This document shows positions 23,150 to 34,413 of a stretch of 64,000 nucleotides of DNA, one piece after another. The DNA comes from Tillus elongatus (lineage: Eukaryota; Arthropoda; Insecta; Coleoptera; Cleridae). The position numbers and the translations under genes are program-made. Under the pieces are notes generated by a model, which was not told where the DNA came from, ran no database searches, and saw only the letters and a list, made by a program, of their open reading frames with translations. The stretch is taken from the NCBI GenBank assembly GCA_964006375.1, contig OZ023269.1, forward strand, positions 3,472,001 through 3,536,000. Direction: 5' to 3'. Each line of letters begins with the position of its first letter. Within the stretch, counting starts at the first letter, position 1.

Positions 23150-24085
23150 CTCTAGTGAACTGGGAGTGGTTCTGGACTCCAAATTATAATGGGGCTGGCA
23201 AATAGAACGAGTAGTGGGGAAGGGAGTAGCGACCCTCTGGCAGTTGCGTCGTGTGATAGGGAAGACCTGGAGACTTAATCATCTCATCCTTCATTGGATT
23301 TTCACTGCGATTGTCAGTCCGAGAGTGCCTTATGAGGCAGTGGTGTGGTGTAAACCAAACTGCTATCCGGAAGGTGGCCAAACTTCGAATATTGGCAAGT
23401 CTGGGTATCACCAGCGCTATGAAGACTACACCTTCAGCCGCCCTAGAGTTCTTGCTGATGCTGCCACCGCTTCCCATCTGTATCAGAAGGGAGGCTATGG
23501 CGTCGCATCTCAGAATGCGAGACTCTGAAAGCTGGTGCGTTGAGGGCGCAATAACAAGACATGCAAAAGTTGCCAAGAAGGTGGAAAAGGAAACTCCAAT
23601 TTTCACCATCAAGGTACGAAATTCAGAGGATTATATTAGGCTGACTAGGACATGTACCCTCAGAATCCCCAGCGAGAATCAGTGGAGGGAACATGAGGTT
23701 GCTTTCCAGCCTGCTAGCCTGGTTTGTTTTACCGACGGACCACGGCTGGAGGACCAGCACTCCTCCGGGGCGGGTATATACATCGAAGCCTGGTGGTGCG
23801 CGAGAGTTATGCTCTGGACGCATATACCAGGGCATTCGAGACGAAGGCGTACGCTATTCTGTCTGCAGCTGAACGACAGGATGTGAGGATGAGCCCTGAG
23901 AAATGTGTATGCATTTGCCCAGATAGGCAGGTGGCCCCCCGGACAGTCTGCGCGTCCAGAATTAGGTCAACGCTGGTTGAGAAGTGCGCTGACGCTCTTA
24001 CGGGAGTGCTAATGACAAAGGATGTACAACGTCTTACCACTAACTGTCTGAATGCAACGCTTTTGGGAGTCTTCAAACATAATTT
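23150..24085 (+). pseudogene. LINE-D: RT tail and RNase H, R1/I/LOA-type, broken
   Basis: The post-RT region reads LWQLRRVIGKTWRLNHLILH and, after a shift, LRILASLGITSAMKTTPSAA followed by LPPLPICIRREAMASHLRMR. The RNase H domain starts at SLVCFTDGPRLEDQHSSGAG near 23720, with the first catalytic Asp. In a further frame it continues YTRAFETKAYAILSAAERQD and CICPDRQVAPRTVCASRIRS. At least two frameshifts are present. The reverse transcriptase core is missing. RNase H downstream of RT is characteristic of the R1/I/LOA groups. Confidence 0.82.
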
Positions 24086-24089
24086 TTTT

Positions 24090-24570
24090 CATCGTCTACA
24101 GAGGAGCCAGACAGGTTCCGTCCAATGGAAGACCGTTATGGCCTTTATTTCGAGGTGAAGGAGGTTTGGTGACGAAGATAAGGAGGAATAGGGCATGGTT
24201 ACTGGGTTGCCGGAGTTGTCAAAAGGGGCCCATTGTGGCCTACTTGTCTGGCGCTAGCCTCCTCACCATTGCTGCTACTACTTCTACTACTACTAGATGC
24301 TCTTGGAAAGAACGAGGATTCGTAACGAAACATTCGACAAGTGAATGATTTCACACTAAAAACATGCACCTTTCGAATAAAACGTGTTCTCTGATTAACA
24401 CCGAGACCGAAGGTACTAACGAAGCAATTTCTTAGGAACAATGTCCATGGTAACATCCATAGAAGAGACAGAGATCTTCAACATAGTCGAGAGAAGTGAC
24501 ATTGACCGTAATCGATGAATAATCTATAAGAATAACAGTTTCTATTAGAGTATTACAACAAATATTTATC
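24090..24570. other. No recognised gene; short CTA-rich run
   Basis: Contains a CTA-rich simple repeat at about 24270-24300. No family is recognised in the ORFs here. Confidence 0.4.
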
Positions 24571-24576
24571 GTCGAA

Positions 24577-25425
24577 AATGGCTTTATTGTTTTAAAAAAA
24601 ATTCTCCGTGAGGATCAATATACTTTTGGATGCGTCTTAACCAATTTTCGAAGCACTTTTTCCACTCGGTTTGAGGTGTCTCCAAAACATTCATTTTAAA
24701 CGCATCAACTGCTCTTTCAAGTGTCGAAAAATGTTGATCTCGTAATAATATTTTTGAGTTTCGGGCATCAAAAGAAGTCACTGGGTGGCAAGTTAGGACT
24801 ATGTAACTAATGACCCATCAAGTCGGCTTTTTTGACTGCTCAGAAAGTCACTAGTTCGTATTTGGTGGAGAATGATCCACCTTCGGCGGTTGCTTTCGTT
24901 ATTTCTTCGAAGACTTGTGACAAAAAAATGGTTGTGCACTATTTAGAATAGATCGTTCTACCAATGGTACGGTTGACGCATGTCCAGTTTTTCCAAAAAA
25001 CAGGCGACCATTTGCTTCGAAGTGCTTCGAGCAGGAACGAATTTTGTTGGGTTTGGCTCGCCTTGGAAGACGCATAAAGTCGACTGCTGTTAACTTTCGG
25101 GCTCATATGCATAGATCCACGATTCGTCCCCTATCATAATGTCATACACATGTTTTAAAACACCGCAATCGTGACCAATTGACACGAGCTTGTTTTTGGG
25201 CGATTGTCAAGTTATGTAGAACCCAATGCAACAAGCCTTTTTGTGGCCAAATGTTCATGCAATATTGAATGTATGCTGTTCCCACTAATGTCTAAGGATA
25301 CCGCAATATTACCGCAAGTCACAGGACGATATTGCAGTATCAGTTCAGGCACCGCATCAATGTTTTTCTGTACAACAGCCGACTTTTGGCCGATATGAAT
25401 TTTTCAAGTTACCGTAAACATAACC
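24577..25425 (-). pseudogene. Mariner (DD34D type) transposase, broken
   Basis: Read on the minus strand, fragments give DAVPELILQYRPVT, then SGNSIHSILHEHL, the first catalytic motif GDESWIYAYEPES near 25100, and FGKTGHASTVPLVERSI. The C-terminus is intact from about 24781: RAVDAFKMNVLETPQTEWKK, then IQKYIDPHGEFF and a stop at 24584. The third catalytic Asp survives (PPSDFFD). The second is lost in a degraded stretch. Frameshifts occur at about 25200, 25080 and 24880. The 5' end is cut by the foldback at 25429. Confidence 0.85.
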
Positions 25426-25428
25426 AAG

Positions 25429-25723
25429 AGCGCTCGTACTTCAAAACGTTCTGGGTAAAAATAACGTGAAGAATGTCAGTCTTTATGATAACGACGTCAG
25501 TTGGTAGATGGCAGCACTAAGTTTTCCCAATCCCGAAACAAAAAAGGCGACTCTCGTATTACTAGATAAAATATACACAATTTTATCTAGTAATACAAGA
25601 GTTGCCTTTAGTGTTTTGGGATTGGGAAAACTTAGTGCTGCCATCTACCAACTGACGTCATTGTCATAAAGACTGACATTTTTGACGTTACTTTTACCCA
25701 GAAGGTTTTGAAGTACGAACGCT
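25429..25723. mobile_element. Foldback/MITE palindrome, 144-bp arms
   Basis: The left arm (25429-25572) and right arm (25580-25723) are inverted copies with only about a dozen differences. The spacer is the 7 bp ATACACA. Outer ends read AGCGCTCGTACTTC and the inverse. No ORF. No clear target duplication is visible. It has replaced or interrupted the mariner 5' end. Confidence 0.93.
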
Positions 25724-26690
25724 ATTGAATATGTTGCTGCCTTTAGAAAAGAAATCTCTTTGGATGTAAAAATTGTTATTTTCTTGTCAACCGATTTTTA
25801 TTTATAGTTGTCATGAATGCGTATATAAAAATTAAATTTTCTTCCGTCTGACGATGCCGTAAAAAAGAAACCGGTTACAGAGAAGAAAATAAACGATTGG
25901 AAGGCAAAAGAAGAAGTCTCTAAATCTGTATTTGGTATGAAACGGCTTCACGAAATAGAAGCAACAACAATTAATGAATTAGGGTTGTTCATTCGAAGAG
26001 CCAATGAAGTAATATGCTGGTTGTAATTTAAATTTATAAAAATTTGCCACCGTAAAGTATTTTCTACGCAGTAGTGTTTTACTTTTCCAACATCATCTTT
26101 CTTCGCCTCTTTCGTGAATGAAAAGTCAGCATTTTCACTATTAGAGTTAATACACGAAAACCAGAGTGTTTTATTCGAAGGACCAATGAAGTAATGTGCT
26201 ATATGAACCGGGAATGCCTGGCGTAACATTAAAATTAGGCTCACATTTTACTTCAAAAGGATATTTTAAATTAGTGGTTACTCTTCCACTACATTCAACT
26301 GCGTAACACTTGTGTTTTCGGTAAAAGTCGCCCTCATTTTTCACTGTCTACTCTGCCCGAGTATTTTCAACCTCAATACGCATATAGACGGTCTACCAGC
26401 ACTAAGGTCCGCATTATGTTCATCTAACTACATTAATTTTAGGTTTATTGAAAGATTATTCTCAAACAGAAAACATAAGAAAGTAAAATGGGAAATACAA
26501 ATCACTTTAGGAGGTTATTTAGCATCACTTCCTTTCGCTTGTTCTTTTGGCGATGAAAAATATTGCCATTTAAGTCGAGTAGCTGTTTAGCCTAAATAAA
26601 AGGATATACTCAAATATTGAACCAGAAAAATATAACTGCTCGACAACACGAAAAACACAGGGTGCTTAAGAATGAGTTTGGATGATTTTA
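25724..26690. other. No gene; small repeats
   Basis: A ~33-bp direct repeat (CCAATGAAGTAAT core) occurs at 25989 and 26170. The segment 25850-25960 (GATGCCGTAAAAAAG, then AGTCTCTAAATCTGTATT) is related to 33280-33370. The ORF at 26312-26590 has no recognisable family. Confidence 0.45.
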
Positions 26691-26780
26691 AAGTCTTGAC
26701 GCAACAAATGCATTATTGTAATTAGGTCTTAAAGGATTTTCGGTTTTTTAGTGTATCCAGGTAATACACCTTAATGAAAG

Positions 26781-27088
26781 TCTGGAAGTACATTATGGTA
26801 GTGAATTTTCATAAAAATGTTTTTAATAGCAAACATGTGTGTTTTTGTTAAGAAACCAAGCATCAGATTCTGTTACCAGTAAAACCTATATAGTAGAAAC
26901 AATGTGCCATGTTTCATCAAAATAAATTTATTGTTTGAAAATGTACCGAAATTTCCGAAAGTAAACTTAAAGTAATCCCGAAAAAATTGGTTTCTTGGGC
27001 AACCTTATAGGTTAATAGCAAATTGAGCTATTCAAATTTGATGCATTTAATAAACATTCGCTACCATAACGCACTTGCTACATCCCGA
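26781..27088. repeat. M element copy, degenerate ends
   Basis: The left end is TCTGGAAGTACATTATGGTA and the right end CATAACGCACTTGCTACATC. The interior matches other M copies. Confidence 0.8.
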
Positions 27089-27119
27089 ATTTCTTTTCTT
27101 ACAAACATGCTTTATATTT

Positions 27120-27335
27120 CGGTGGCTAATGCAAAATTGCAATAACATAAGGCGTGTCCGATTAAAAAAAAAAGAAAATTTGTATCACCAACGACTTATG
27201 GGGCACTCTGTGATTGTAGAAATATTCTTTTAGGATGTAGCTCAAGAGACCCTATAACTAATGTATACAAATTTTTTTCGTATCGGATATATTGAACTTT
27301 ATTAATTTTTTACGAAACAGCGACAAAAATTATAT
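27120..27335 (-). repeat. P element copy
   Basis: Inverted relative of the copy at 21597, with GTATCACCAACGACTTATGG and TAGCTCAAGAGACCCTATAA. Confidence 0.7.
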
Positions 27336-27344
27336 ACTATTAAA

Positions 27345-27806
27345 CGATCAACTCTATAGCTAAGACTTCTACCAAAGCATCAGAGAAAGGGTCTATTTAA
27401 AATAAATTTTCTGGAAATATTTTAGTAAATGAAGGACAATGACGGTTGAAGCTAATACTTCAGGCTTTGTTAAACATTCTTCTTGAGACATTTTCTTTCC
27501 ATATCTCGTATTAATTTCAGGTTCTTTACCTAAATGTTGCCAATTTTGACGTTTTAAATCGCGACTTTGACGTTTTGAGGTAAACTCCAATTTATTTTTC
27601 TTCCAATGCCCATGACTTTTTTGTCTTTTAACCTATAAGGCTGTATTTTCGCAGGTAATTTACCTATAACGATATAAACCCGTGTACAAAACTAGTGGCC
27701 CTTACTTTGTTATTTCCGGAAATATAAATTTTTGTTAAACAACTTATCCAAGCTACTTTTAAAAGGAAGGTATGTACCAAATTATTTTTTGAGTTATCGG
27801 TGTGAT

Positions 27807-27900
<94 letters not shown>

Positions 27901-28140
27901 ATATATGTATTTGGCTTTAGATAACAATTCATTAAAAAAACATTTATGCAATGCTGTTGTTTGGACAAATAGATAAGGTTGCAGATCACACCCACAAAAG
28001 TTTTTAAACATATAAAAATTGAAACTGACCCCGGATATGTGTTTTATAGGGCCTAATAAGCGCTCATTTGAAGACATTTTTTCAAAATTCAAAAGTAGGG
28101 ATCTCCTCATTAGTGATTTTTTTTAAAGTGAATTCACTAA
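27345..28140 (-). repeat. T element, long R module - CA/TA tract - L - hairpin
   Basis: The long R module (AAAGGGTCTATTTAAAATAA) ends with GAGTTATCGGTGTGATACAC. A CA run (27807-27828) grades into a TA run (27829-27892). About 110 bp of foreign sequence (27905-28010) separates it from the L module (GAAACTGACCCCGGATATG). The hairpin closes at 28105-28134. Confidence 0.85.
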
Positions 28141-28208
28141 AAGGGAAAGAGAAGAAATTGTATGTATGTCTTAATCCAAAAATGTGTGAGTCTGACCATT
28201 ATTAAAAT

Positions 28209-28395
28209 AGCCTGGACGCAGTAAGTGCGTTATGGTAGTGATTTTTCATAAAATGTTTATATTTCCAAAGATATCTTTTGTTTAAAAAACTACATCAAAT
28301 TTGGTAGAAGTATTGCATTAGTAGTAGAAACCGTGTACCATATTTCGATATTTCATCAAAATAACTTTATCGCTTGAAAAAGTACAAACCTTCAA
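28209..28395. repeat. M element, truncated
   Basis: One good end (CCTGGACGCAGTAAGTGCG) and part of the interior are present. The other end is missing. Confidence 0.7.
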
Positions 28396-28399
28396 ATAT

Positions 28400-29080
28400 G
28401 TTTTAGAGTAATAAAAAATAGCTTATAACCTTTCATTTAAATTATGGTTAACCATTACTTAATTATACAATATCTGAACTTTTCTTACAAAATTTTAAGA
28501 AAGCAAAACATGCTCTGGCCAGAACAATTAACTAAAAACCACCTAACAAATCAAAATTAAGAACATTGGTAGATTTAATTGAAAAACCTTTAACTTTGCA
28601 TTTCTTATTAATTTTTCTTTTGTTGTAATGTACATCTGATATCTGATTTGTCAGAAGTCTTTATTTAACTAACTCCAACATTATTAATTGATACAATAAA
28701 TTTAAATGTTTGTGTTTTTAATATCTGTTTTAATTGAATAATAAATTCCTCATTTAACCTTTCTCAATTCTGTGTTGCTGTAACTGGAAATTATTTATAT
28801 TTATTATCTAGATCTCTTCAAAATAAGTAACGTAGTGCCGGTGTTTTGACTCAAATATCTCAGAAATTTAGGACTTTGGGCAGAACCAAGACTAAACAAA
28901 GAAGTGTGTTCTTTGTCTTGCAAAAATAATAAATCTGAGAGATAAGTGCGAGTACGTTAGGGTTTGGGAGATGATTATAGCCTCACTATTGACCGGATTT
29001 AGATCTAACTGAAATCTGTGACGATATATCAATCGCAGGCAAATATAGAATAAATACACTCCGGCGTTTAGATCACGAAA
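28400..29080. other. No recognised gene
   Basis: An AT-rich unassigned stretch. I see no coding pattern or shared repeat. Confidence 0.5.
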
Positions 29081-29084
29081 ATGG

Positions 29085-29275
29085 CATGAGGACCGCGAGT
29101 TGCAGAAAATGCGAATAAAACTGGCTTCGAAGTTGTCTTTTTCACACCTAGGAAGCCATATTCCCCTTAAACCCTGCCTACCCCGTACAGCACCCCTATT
29201 CCCCAAAAAAATTTCTTGTTTACACTCCCAAAGGAAGTTACGTGACCAGGAGTGAGTAGGGGTGTATATTTTTGT
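29085..29275 (+). repeat. Fragment of the CGGTAAATTTGCAG element
   Basis: It carries TTGTCTTTTTCACACCTAGG through GAGTGAGTAGGGGTG, matching the interior of the intact copy at 29377-29780. Confidence 0.75.
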
Positions 29276-29340
29276 AGAACAAATTCGTTAATGTATTTTT
29301 GAATTTTTTATCGAAATATGATGCGTTTGTAAGAAAAAAA

Positions 29341-30034
29341 TCTGGACGCAGTAAGTGCGTTTTGGTAGCGAATTTTCGGTAAATTTGCAGTTTAGATCCC
29401 GAACGCTTTTCAAAATAACTGTTTTCAGAAACCTGCCAAGCCCGCCCCTGGATCCACAAACCCCAAGGAAAATTTCTTGTTCACACCCCCCAAGGAAGTG
29501 ACGGGACCAGGAGTGAGTAGGGGTGCTAGGCGGGGTAGATAGTAAAAAAGAAATATGACCAGAAAATTCGAATAAAGCGGGCTTGAAAGCTATCTTTTTC
29601 ACATCTTGAAGCCATATCCCCCTTAAACCCTGCCTACTCTGCACAGCACCCTTATTCACTCCCAATCCCATAACTTCCTTGGGGGTGTGAACAAGACATT
29701 TTTCTTGTGGTTTGTGCATCCAGGTGTTTCTGGAAACAATTTGTTGAAAAGCGTTCGGGAGCTAATCTGCAAATTTACCGAATTTTTATTAAATCCTTCA
29801 AATTTCAATAACTCAATTTGCTATTAACGTAAGCTTTGTTGGTTAGAAAATCAACATTTAAGTTTATTTTCGGAAAACTTTTGTATATTTTTAAACCATA
29901 AGTAATTTTGATAAAATATAGTACATTGTTTCTACTACATAGGCTATACCGGTAATCAGATTGATGCCTGCTCGCATTTGCTATTAAAAACATTTTTATG
30001 ACAATTCACTTCCATTACACATTTGCTGCATCTA
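29341..30034. repeat. M element split by a nested insertion
   Basis: The left end TCTGGACGCAGTAAGTGCG and right end (CATTTGCTGCATCTAGA) bound about 290 bp of M sequence once the 404-bp insertion at 29377-29780 is removed. Confidence 0.85.
29377..29780. mobile_element. Nested inverted-repeat element with 6-bp target duplication
   Basis: The element starts CGGTAAATTTGCAGTTTAG and ends with the inverse (CTGCAAATTTACCG). Arms of about 150 bp pair imperfectly. It is flanked by AATTTT on both sides (29371-29376 and 29781-29786) inside an M element. No ORF of known family, so it is non-autonomous. The M element is older than the insertion. Confidence 0.85.
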
Positions 30035-30039
30035 GACTT

Positions 30040-30215
30040 TTGAAAAATGTTTATATATTTTCAAACAATAAATTTATTTCCATGAAATATGGTACATTGT
30101 TTCTACTATATAGGCAACCAAGTTTGATGCCTGCTTTCATCAAAGAAAGACATTTGCTACTAAAAATATTTTAAAGAAAATTCGCTACCATAACGCACTT
30201 GCTGCGTCCAGAGAT
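30040..30215. repeat. M element, right half
   Basis: An interior and right end (GCTACCATAACGCACTTGCT) without a left terminus lie directly behind the previous copy. Confidence 0.75.
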
Positions 30216-31140
30216 TTTTAATTATGGTTACAGAAAATTTTCAATTAAACAAAGTTATGTTTCCATCGCTGAAGTAACTCTTTTGATTTCTTTAAGCAGA
30301 CCCAATAAAGCAATTGGTCTTTTAATTTACAAGTTACTTTATAACCTTTTGAAGTAGAATCGAATCACATTTCTCCGGGAAAATGAATGTGTAAATTAAC
30401 TTCCTTCGACCGCTATTGTAGTTTTACGTTTAAGCGGCAAAGAATTAATTGAAATACTTTATGCAAGACCATAATGAAAACACAAAATATGGGGATAATG
30501 AGGTGGTGAATGAAAATAAAGAACTGTGCACGCGATTGAGTATTCGTACTTTACCAAACCGCTCTATTGAAGAAAATCACTACCCAGCCGTTGACTCGTT
30601 AATCATTGAGTTTAACCGAATCCTTTTCTAATATGAAAGAAGTTCTTGAAATCGGCATCGAACATAATTTTCAATTAGTAATGCAGTCGTATCAGGGATT
30701 CAATAGAAATGATAATGGATTGTGAAAGACGTGCAATTTATAAAATGGAATTACCGATATAAGCTCTACTAAAGTCTATTAGTTTAAATTGCAACAACCG
30801 TAGATAATTGGTTATAAATATTGTCCTACTACAAGATCATCATTTAAATAAGACTTTGAAGAACGGTCTTCGTCCGTTCGGACTAGATTATACAGTAAGT
30901 AGAGGTATGGAAAATCACTTGTATTTCCTGAGGTTTGCGCTATTCAGAAAAAATGTTTAAACAAAAGTTTTTCGACATATTTCTTTCTAAAAACTGCCGA
31001 CACTTAATTATTTCTAGCGTAAACAACTTCGTTGCTATGGTAAGTACATTCTTTTTAGATGGTAAGATAATATTTTTTTGTATTTTCGGGAAGCACACCT
31101 CTATCTTGATACGGCACTATAAATTTTAATCGGGTTACAT
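30216..31140. other. No gene; inverted partner of 36000-36310 inside
   Basis: The segment 30640-30920 (TCAATTAGTAATGCAGTCGT) is found inverted at about 36000-36310, so it is a dispersed unnamed repeat. At 31060-31130 a frame reads FGKHTSILIRHYK, related to FGRNVSLLTRHYK in the relic at 32530-33300. The rest is unassigned. Confidence 0.5.
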
Positions 31141-31150
31141 AAGAAAAAAG

Positions 31151-31446
31151 TCTGGACGCAACAAGTGCGTTATGGAAGTGAATTTTCATAAAAATCTTCT
31201 TAATAGCAAATAGGCAAATAGGCATCAATATGGTTACCGGGATAACCTATATAATATAAACAATATACCTTAACAATTCTCGGAAAAGAAACCTGAAATG
31301 TTTCCGAAAAAACTGGTTCTTTAGCCAACGAACCTTAGGTTAATAGCAAATCAAGTTATTTAAATTTAAAGCACTTAATGACGATTCGCTACCAATTTGA
31401 AGCATTTAGTGACAATTCGCTACCAAAACGCACTTTCTGCGTCTCG
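31151..31446. repeat. M element copy
   Basis: The ends are TCTGGACGCAACAAGTGCG and the inverted CGCACTTTCTGCGTCTCG. A ~30-bp internal duplication near the right end repeats ATTCGCTACCA. Confidence 0.85.
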
Positions 31447-31489
31447 ATTTTTTTCTTACAAACATGCATCATATTTCGCTATAAAATAC

Positions 31490-31660
31490 AAAAATTGAAT
31501 AACATAAGGGATGTTTGAAAAAAAATGTAGGTACCACCTGTGATTATCCAAACAGTTTTATAAGATGCAGCTCAAGACACCCTATAATTATCGTATACAT
31601 TTTTTCTCGTATATTGTATAATAACAATTATATCAAGCTTAACCGTAGAAACTAAAAAAT
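31490..31660 (-). repeat. P element copy
   Basis: It contains GCAGCTCAAGACACCCTATA and GTATACATTTTTTCTCGTAT in the same order as the copies at 27120 and 41700. Confidence 0.65.
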
Positions 31661-31664
31661 ATGG

Positions 31665-32480
31665 ATTATAGGGGGCCTAGTTTGCATTCATTTGAAAAAA
31701 TCTTTTTAAAATTGAAAAGTCGCGGTCTCCTCATTAACGAATTTTTTCTACGAAAATTAATAAAAATTATAGACCGTTAAACCATAAATTTAACTGAAAC
31801 TACTGCCCAATCATCAAAAAAGGATCGATTTGAAATGAATTTTCTGGAAACATTTTAGTAAAATGAAGGACAATGACGACTCAAGCTGAAACTTAAGGGT
31901 TTGCAGAACACTCTCCTTGCGACATTTTCTTTACACAACTCATATTCGTTTCCGGTTATCTGCCTAAATGTTGCCAATTTTGACTTTCAAACCGCGACTT
32001 TGACGTCTTAAGGAAAACCACAATTTTTTTCTTTAAACGTCTATAACTTTTTTGTCTTTTAACTTACATACCAAAATTTTGGTACGTGCGTGTGTGTGTG
32101 TGTTTTGTTTCTTTAACGTCGGTCTATTTCCGCGACTATGACCAATCACCGACGCCAGGGAGCAGTTTCACCTTACTATCCTGGAAAATTTGCGGAACCC
32201 CTGTCTTTCTGTAAGGAGGGTAAGGATCTTTAACGTGCCCAACATCGCATGGACTCGGGATCGACGGCTTTACGCCCCCTCCGAAGGGCGGAACGTGCAG
32301 ACATTCAACTTGCTCAAATACCATGCCAGAACCTCGGTTGATGTTAATGTTACATTTTGTACTAAAAAAGTGAAAGGAGTGACGTGGGATCGAACCCAGT
32401 ACCCTTCGGTTCAGAGGCACACGTTCTTACCCCACCGAGGTTCTAATTTTGGTACATGGTTTAGTTGTTATAATTTAATT
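31665..32480 (-). repeat. L module, hairpin and long R module, split by a SINE
   Basis: The L module (GCGGTCTCCTCATTAACGA) and hairpin (31738-31765) run straight into a long R module. This is interrupted at AATTTTGGTAC by the SINE at 32086-32444 and resumes after it. No TA tract is present here. Confidence 0.85.
32086..32444 (-). mobile_element. tRNA-headed SINE, copy 1, with target duplication
   Basis: The 5' head lies at the right, on the minus strand. It holds an A-box-like block (degenerate in this copy) and a B box (GGGTTCGATCCC). The conserved body includes TTAACGTGCCCAACATC (plus strand), and the tail is TG/T-rich. AATTTTGGTAC is duplicated at 32075-32085 and 32445-32455. About 85-90 percent similar by eye to copy 2 at 53435-53794. 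Such bodies occur as shared central domains in invertebrate SINEs; I cannot name this one. Confidence 0.85.
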
Positions 32481-32529
32481 AAACTGGAATGCAAAATCTG
32501 TCTTGTTTCGCCAATAATTATAGGCTTGG

Positions 32530-33300
32530 GTTTTTCAGATTTAATGGTATGTCTTTGTAGACACCATTCTTCAAGTGACCATAAATAAAAAAATCGCATG
32601 GCGTCAAATCAGGGCAGCGAGCAGCCCACTCAAGGGTACCACCGCGCCCAATCCACTTTTCTGCGAAAACTTCATCCAAATATGGCCACACGCGTCTCCC
32701 AAAATGACTTTGAGCTCCATCTTACTTGAATCAAACTTCGTTAACTAGGCTTACTGCAACCACAGTGCGTATAATTTCTTCTATTAATACATTTAAATAT
32801 TCTTCAGACGCTAGATTTCCCTCAATGAAGAATGGACCAATAATACCGCTGTCTAGCATACCGGTCCATGCATTAATTTTTTATGATCGCTGGGTTTGAG
32901 CCTCCACCATTCAATGTGGATTTTTCTGAGGCAAATAACAATAGTTTGCTTTATTAGCAAATCCATGCAGTGTGAAAGTAATTTTATCTAAGAAAAGAAT
33001 GTTTTTACCAAAGTTCGGATTCTGATTAAATTTGCATATCATATTATTACAAAATTCGAAACGCCTCTCAAATCGCCATCTTCAAATTCTTGTACCAGAT
33101 GTACTTTGCACGGGTGAAATTTTTATTTTGTTAGCAATTTTGTATAAAGTTTTATAGTGCCGTGTCAATAAAGAGACGTTCCTTCCGAAAATGTGATATT
33201 CATTGAAGCATAAAACTGATTTCTGCAAAAGACGTGGAGACATTTTCTGTGGGTTCAAAGATACAATTATATTGCCTGAGGATGCCGTAAAAAGCGAAAA
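32530..33300 (-). pseudogene. DD41D-type transposase relic, third lineage
   Basis: Read on the minus strand: FERRFEFCNNMI, then INAWTGMLDSGIIGPFFIEG and LASEEYLNVLIEEIIRTVVA. The second catalytic motif is DGAQSHFGRRVWPYLDEV, preceded by a stop in place of Gln. After KWIGRGGTLEWAARCPDLTP comes CDFFIYGHLKNGVY. The two catalytic Asp residues are 41 residues apart, counted directly. Upstream coding (about 33082-33300) holds the helix-turn-helix remnant. Diverged from copies A-C. Confidence 0.8.
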
Positions 33301-33450
33301 TGGTTGCAGGGAAAAAACAAGCACATCTAAAACCACAGGAAAAGTCTCTGAGTCTGTATTAAGTATAGAATGGTTTTAGCAAGTAAGTTCAACAGCAATC
33401 TGATCCGCTATTAAAATTGCATTAAAGGTTTTAAAATTCCTCGTCGCTTT

Positions 33451-33484
33451 ATTAGTGAATTTTGTCTATAGAAATTCGCTAAAA
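33451..33484. repeat. Solitary T-type hairpin
   Basis: TTAGTGAATTTT ... AAATTCGCTAA surrounds a short loop and has no L or R module attached. Confidence 0.65.
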
Positions 33485-33489
33485 CTGTT

Positions 33490-33925
33490 TTAGAATTACA
33501 TAATCTGATTATATAACATTAAAATTGGAGAATTAAATAAAATACTGAAAAAAAAATTCAGTCACCACTAAGATTTTGAACATCCGTTCATTTGCTCTTA
33601 TAGCTCATATACCGGCGACTTTAACGGCGCAGCCACAGTCAACATGGATATTAAAGTATGATGATGCCTAGACACCATACAACCACATACGTGACATGTA
33701 TCGTTTCGGTTATTTGTAATATGCAAGATCTATTTCAAATCCATTTAAACGAATATTTTAATCAAATGAAAGAGAATAATACTTAAGACACAAATCTGCG
33801 TCCTGGTTAAATACATACATTTTGTGTGATATTTGCCACTCATAAAGCGCATAAGTTCAGAATCCTTGTTTTAGAATCATCAATTTTGTCGTTTCAAATT
33901 CCACACTTTGAAATTTTTAGGAAAG
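33490..33925. other. No recognised gene
   Basis: Unassigned AT-rich sequence without a coding pattern. Confidence 0.5.
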
Positions 33926-33981
33926 TGTGACGGTATTTTTCTGAAGCAAGATATTACATACAATATACGTTAAATTTAAAG

Positions 33982-34046
<65 letters not shown>

Positions 34047-34084
34047 CAGTCTGAAACCGAACGTTGTTTTCTTTTTTTAAACGA

Positions 34085-34180
34085 ACCTATTACTGTCACA
34101 ACTGGGTTTGAACCAGCATCATCTCCAAGTTAATAATAATGGAAAAGCGTCGGGCATCCCTGACAAACTGAGCTATACAA
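34085..34180 (-). repeat. tRNA-like SINE head, minus strand
   Basis: On the minus strand TAGCTCAGTTTG is followed 61 bases later by GGTTCAAACCC and then GTGACAGTAATAGGTTCG. The long spacing matches the unit at 20447. Confidence 0.6.
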
Positions 34181-34190
34181 ACTATAGGAG

Positions 34191-34263
34191 CCCGGCTAGC
34201 TCAGTTGATAGAAAATGAGACTCTGAATATCAGGGTGGTGGGTTCGTGACCCACGTTGCGCGC
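34191..34263 (+). repeat. tRNA-Lys(CTT)-like SINE head or tRNA pseudogene
   Basis: The first half closely follows eukaryotic tRNA-Lys-CTT: GCCCGGCTAGCTCAGT, then ATGAGACTCT. The T arm (GGGTTCGTGACCC) is also intact. The anticodon position reads CTG instead of CTT. The anticodon stem and the 3' acceptor strand (GTTGCGCGC) are mismatched. It continues without a break into GTGGCAGTAATGGGTTCG, the SINE body, so I read it as the head of a SINE. Confidence 0.7.
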
Positions 34264-34336
34264 CAGCTGTGGCAGTAATGGGTTCGTTAAAAAAAACACG
34301 TTGGGTGCCAGATTGTAATTCGCTCTATACACACAC

Positions 34337-34413
<77 letters not shown>

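Noticed and set aside
34191..34263. A functional tRNA-Lys gene
   Set aside because: The anticodon position is CTG, the anticodon stem and acceptor stem do not pair, and the sequence continues into a SINE body.
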